Source: Pseudomonas lijiangensis
GTDB lineage: Bacteria; Pseudomonadota; Gammaproteobacteria; Pseudomonadales; Pseudomonadaceae
Length of the DNA: 64,000 bases
Reading direction: 5' to 3'
Assembly (NCBI RefSeq): GCF_018968705.1
Contig: NZ_CP076668.1
Span: forward strand, 2,801,001 to 2,865,000
Under the pieces are notes generated by a model, which worked only from the letters and a program-made list of their open reading frames with translations, made no database searches and was not told where the DNA came from. Shown here piece after piece: positions 33,001 to 39,000 of this stretch. Every line of letters starts with the position of its first letter. The stretch's first letter is position 1. Position numbers and translations under genes: made by a program.

Positions 33001-36000
33001 GAGGTGCCACAAGGCGCTGCCCGGATCGATCTGGATCGTCTGGATCTGGCTCAGCAATCTGCTGCCAACCCTGATCGGGCCTGCACCGGAGAAAGCGCGA
33101 CCTACATCATGTACACCTCCGGTTCTACCGGGACGCCAAAAGGCGTGCTGGTGCCGCATCGCGCCATTGCCCGTCTGGTGATCAATAACGGCTATGCCGA
33201 ATTCACTGCGCAAGACCGCGTGGCCTTTGCCTCCAACCCGGCGTTTGACGCCAGTACCCTGGATGTCTGGGCGCCGTTGCTCAATGGCGGTTGCGTGGTG
33301 GTTGTGGATCAGGATGTCCTGCTGTCGCTGCCGGAGTTCAAGGCTCTGCTGCTGGAGCAGTCCATCAGCGTGCTATGGATGACCGCTGGCCTGTTCCATC
33401 AATACGCTTCTGGCCTGTACGACGCCTTTGCGCAACTGCGTTACCTGATCGTCGGCGGCGATGTACTGGATCCTTCGGTTATCGCCCAAGTCCTGAAAAA
33501 CGGTGCGCCTGAGCATCTGCTCAATGGCTATGGCCCGACCGAGGCCACCACCTTCTCGGCCACCCATGAAATCAAGGCTGTGGGCGAGGGCAGCATTCCA
33601 ATCGGCAAGCCACTGGCCAATACCCGCCTGTACGTGCTGGATGCCCGTCAGCAACCGGTGCCATTGGGTGTGACCGGTGAGCTGTATATCGGTGGCGATG
33701 GCGTGGCGCTGGGTTATCTGAATCGCGCCGACCTGACCGAGCAGGTGTTTGTAGCGGATCCGTTCAGCACCGACCCGTCGGCCCGTCTGTATCGCACTGG
33801 TGACCTGGCCTGCTGGCTGGCCGATGGCACGGTGGAATACCGCGGTCGTAATGACCAGCAGGTGAAGATCCGTGGCTTCCGTATCGAACCGGGCGAGATC
33901 GAAACCCGTCTGGCCGGTCATGAAAGCGTGAAAGAGGCCGTGGTGCTGGTACGTGAAGACGTGCCGGGTGACAAGCGTCTTGTGGCGTACTTCACCTCGA
34001 CGGACGCCGATATCGATCTGGAGGTACTGCGCACCCATCTTCAAGGCCAGCTACCGGACTACATGGTCCCGGCAGCCTACGTGCAGCTGGACAGCCTGCC
34101 ACTGACCAACAACGGCAAGCTGGACCGCAAGGCCTTGCCCGCGCCGGATCAGCAAGCTTTTATCAATCGCGGCTACGAAGCGCCGCAAGGCCACATCGAA
34201 ACCACCCTGGCGCAGATCTGGGCCGAGGTGTTGCAGGTCGAGCGTGTCGGTCGTCACGATCACTTCTTCGAACTGGGCGGTCACTCGCTGCTGGCGGTGA
34301 AGCTGATCGAGAAGATGCGTCAGGAAGGGCTGAGCGCCGATGTGCGCGTGCTGTTCAGCCAGCCGACCCTGGCAGCTCTGGCGGCTGCGGTGGGCAGTGG
34401 CACGGAAATCCGTGTACCGGCCAACCTGATCAAGCCGGGTTGCACCCGGATCACGCCGGACATGCTGCCGCTCCTGAGCATCGGCGAAGAGCAGCTTGAG
34501 CAGGTTGTCGCCTCCATTCCCGGCGGCGCGGCCAATATCCAGGACATCTACCCGCTGGCTCCGCTGCAGGAAGGGATTCTCTATCACTACCTGACGGCCG
34601 AAGCCGGTGACCCTTATGTGTTGCAGGCGCAGTACGCCTTCGATAGCCGCGAGCATCTGGATGCTTTCGTCCAGGCGCTGCAATCGGTCATCGAACGTCA
34701 CGATATCCTGCGCACGGCCGTGCTCTGGACGGGTCTGGATGAGCCGGTGCAGGTGGTGTGCCGAAATGTCACGCTGCAACCGCAATGGGTCGAACTGGAC
34801 CCGGCCGATGGTCCGGTCGCCACGCAATTGTCGGATCGTTTCGATGCCCGCCACTATCGCCTGGACCTCACTCGTGCGCCGTTGCTGCACCTGGCCTGCG
34901 CCGAGGATCGGCAAGAGAACCGCTGGGTAGCCACGCTGCTGTTCCATCACCTCATCCTGGACCATACCGCGCTGGAGGTGATTCAACTGGAAATGCAGGC
35001 CTTCCTGTTGGGGACTGCCGACCGGTTGGGCGAGCCTGTGCATTATCGCAACTATGTGGCGCAGGCCCGCCTGGGTGTCGAGCCTGCGGTTCATGAAGCG
35101 TTCTTCCGCGACATGCTGGGGGATATCGACGAGCCGACGCTGCCGTTTGGCATGCACGATGTCCAGGGTGATGGACGCGGTATCGAAGAGGTCCATCATC
35201 TCGTGGATCTGCAACTGTCAAACCGCCTCCGTCAGCAGGCACGGCAACTGGGTATCAGTGCTGCCAGCCTGGTGCATCTGGCCTGGGCGCTGGTACTGGG
35301 CAAGGTGTCGGCCACCGACGATGTGGTGTTCGGGACGGTGCTGCTGGGTCGCATGAGTGGCGGTGACGGTGCCGACCGTGCCCTGGGCATGTTTATCAAT
35401 ACCTTGCCGTTGCGGGTATCTCTGGATCTGCATTCCGTTCGCCGCAGCGTCATTGATGTCCATGAGCGGCTCACGGCCTTGCTGGCCCACGAACATGCCT
35501 CGCTGGCGCTTGCCCAGCGTTGCAGCGGCGTAGCGGCTCCCGCGCCACTGTTCAGTGCCTTGCTCAACTACCGGCACAGTGCTATTGCAGAGAGCAACGA
35601 AAGTCTGCAGGCCTGGGACGGTATGCATGTATTGGGCGGCAGTGAGCGCACCAACTACCCGCTGACCCTGAACGTCGATGACCTGGGCGAAGGCTTCAAG
35701 TTGAACGCCCTGGCGGTGGCCTCCATCGGTGCCCAGCGTATCTGCAACTACATGCAGGTTGCGCTGGAGCAACTGACTGAAGCTCTGGAGCAGGCCCCGC
35801 AAACCTCGCTGAGCACGTTGTCGATCCTGCCGGACACCGAGCGTGAGCAACTGCTGCATCAGTGGAATGCAAGCGATTCGACCTTTGCCGACGACCATCT
35901 GATTCATCGGGCCTTCGAGGCCTGGGCAGCGTCGAATCCTTCGGCTCCGGCGATCCGTTTCGAAGCCCGTCGCCTGACCTATGGCGAACTCAATGCACAG

Positions 36001-39000
36001 GCCAACCGGGTCGCCCATCGTCTGATCGAACTGGGTATCGGTCCGGACGATCGTGTGGCGATCTGCGTCGAACGTGGTCCTGAAATGATCATCGGCCTGC
36101 TGGGTATCCTCAAGGCGGGCGCGGGTTACGTGCCGATGGACCCGGCTTACCCGGCCGAGCGTCTGGCGTACCTGCTTCAGGACAGCGCACCCGTGGCCGT
36201 ACTGGTCCAGCGTGCGACGGCCAAGGTGTTGGCGCAGGTCAGCGTCCCGGTTATCTGTCTGGATGACGGCAGTTTGCAAGGCATGGGTTTGAACAATCCG
36301 CAGGTGGATTCGGCTTCTTCAAACCTGGCCTATGTGATCTACACCTCGGGCTCTACCGGGCTGCCGAAGGGTGTGCAGGTCGAGCACCGCAATGTGGCGC
36401 GCCTGTTCTCGGCCACTCAATCGTGGTTCGAGTTCGGCCCGACCGATACCTGGGCGTTGTTCCACTCCTTTGCCTTCGACTTCTCGGTCTGGGAAATCTG
36501 GGGCGCGCTGATACACGGTGGCGAGTTGCTGATCGTGCCGCAACTGGTCAGCCGTTCGCCGCAGGAATGCTATGCCTTGCTGTGTGATGCAGGCGTCACC
36601 ATTCTCAACCAGACCCCAAGCGCCTTCCGGCAGTTGATTGCGGCCCAGGGCGAAAGTCAGCAGTCGCACTCGTTGCGTCAGGTGATCTTTGGTGGTGAAG
36701 CCCTGGAAACCGGGATTCTCAAGCCGTGGTATGCACGTGCGGTGAACGCCGGAACCCAGTTGGTCAACATGTACGGCATCACCGAAACCACGGTTCACGT
36801 GACGTATCGTGCCCTGGAAGCGGCAGATGCCTTGAAAGCCGGTGTCAGCCCGATTGGTGTGCGAATTCCTGATTTGCAGACCTATGTGCTGGATGCCAAT
36901 CGTGAGCCGGTCCCTGTTGGCGTGGTCGGTGAGCTGTATGTCGGCGGTGCCGGCGTGGCGCGTGGTTACCTGAACCGTCCTGAATTGAATGAAGAACGCT
37001 TTATTGCCGATCCATTCAGCAAAGTTAAAAATGCCCGTCTTTACCGCACTGGCGACCTGGCCCGCTGGACCGCCGAAGGCAGCCTTGATTATCTGGGCCG
37101 TAACGACGATCAGGTGAAGATCCGCGGTTTCCGTATCGAACTGGGTGAAGTCGAAGCGCAACTGGCGGCCTGCAATGGCGTGCGCGAAGCGGTGGTGATC
37201 GCTCGCGAAGATGTTCCCGGCGACAAGCGTCTGGTGGCTTATGTCATTGCAGAAGAAGGTGTGACCCCATCTGCGGCTGACTTGCGTGACCAACTGTTGC
37301 AAAGCCTGGCCGAGCATATGCTGCCAAGTGCCTTTGTGATGCTGGAATCGCTGCCGCTGACTACCAACGGCAAGCTGGACCGCAAGGCACTGCCTGCGCC
37401 GGATCAGTCGGCCTTGGCCAGCCGTGCCTATGAAGCGCCGCAAGGCAAGGTCGAAACCGCAATTGCCGAACTCTGGCAGGAATTGCTGGGCGTCGAGCAA
37501 GTGGGTCGCCATGACCACTTCTTCGAGCTGGGCGGTCACTCGCTGCTGGCCGTGAAACTGATCGAGCGCATGCGTCAGCAGAATCTCAGTGCCGACGTGC
37601 GTGTGCTGTTTGGTCAGCCAACCCTCGAAGCCCTGGCGGCGGCAGTGGGTGGCGGGACTCGCGGTGTGATTGTTCCCGACAACCTGATTCCTGCCGGCTG
37701 TGAGCGTATTACGCCGCAGATGTTGCCACTGGCACGTCTGAGTCAGGAGCAGATCGATACGGTCGTGGACTGCGTGCCGGGCGGTGTGGCCAATGTGCAG
37801 GATATCTATGCGCTGGCTCCGCTTCAGGAGGGGATCATGTATCACCACCTGGCGGCTTCCGTGGGCGACCCGTACCTGCAATATGTGATGTTCGGTTTCG
37901 ACAGTGAGAGCCGGATCGAAGCTTTCGCCCAAGCCTTGCAGGCCGTTATCGCCCGTCACGACATCCTGCGCACGGCTGTGCTGTGGGAAGGTCTGGACGA
38001 GCCGCTGCAAGTGGTCTGGCGCGAAGCGAAACTGGCTGTCGAAGCCGTGAGCCTGGATCCCGCCGATGGCGATATTGAAACCCGTCTGCATGAGCGTTTC
38101 GATCCGCGCCATTACCGGCTGGACATTCGTCAGGCTCCCCTGATGCGCATTGCCTATGCCCAGGATCCGCTCAACGATCGTTGGGTGGCCATTCTGCTGT
38201 TCCATCACCTGATAGACGATGCAACCTCGCTGGCCGTGCTGTCCCATGAGATCGAGGCGTTCATGCAAGGCAGCGAGCATACGCTGTCGGCCTCGGTGCC
38301 TTACCGCAACTACGTGGCCCAGGCCCGTCTGGGGGCCAGTCGCGAAGAGCACGAAGCGTTCTTCCAGAATATGCTCGGGGATATCGACGAGCCGACACTG
38401 CCGTTCGACCTGCAGGATGTGCAGGGCGATGGCAGCGGTATCGAAGAGGTTCGCCAGGCCGTGGATGCCGACCTGACAAAGCGTCTGCGCCATCAGGCGC
38501 GCGGGCTTGGCGTCAGCATGGCCAGTCTGTATCACCTTGCCTGGGCGCAGGTCCTGGCCAGGGTCACTGGTAAGGAAGAAGTGGTCTTCGGCACGGTGTT
38601 GATGGGACGCATGCAGGGCGGCGAGGGTGCTGACCGTGCGCTGGGGATGTTCATCAACACCTTGCCGTTGCGCGTGAGTGTCGGTGATATCAATGTTCAG
38701 GATGCGGTCAGAAGCACTCACCGCCGTCTGAGCGGACTGCTTGTCCACGAATACGCCTCACTGACGCTCGCGCAGCGCTGCAGTGCTGTAAAAGCACCAT
38801 TGCCTCTGTTCAGTGCCTTGCTCAATTACCGCCATACCGGCGCATCCCGCTCTCGTGACGGCATGGATGGCTGGGCGGGCATAGAACTGCTCAAAGGTGA
38901 AGAACGCACCAACTATCCATTGACGCTGTCGGTGGACGACGAAGGTCAGGGCTTTGCCTTCTCGATCATGACGTCTGCCGATGTGGGAGCCGGACGTGTC

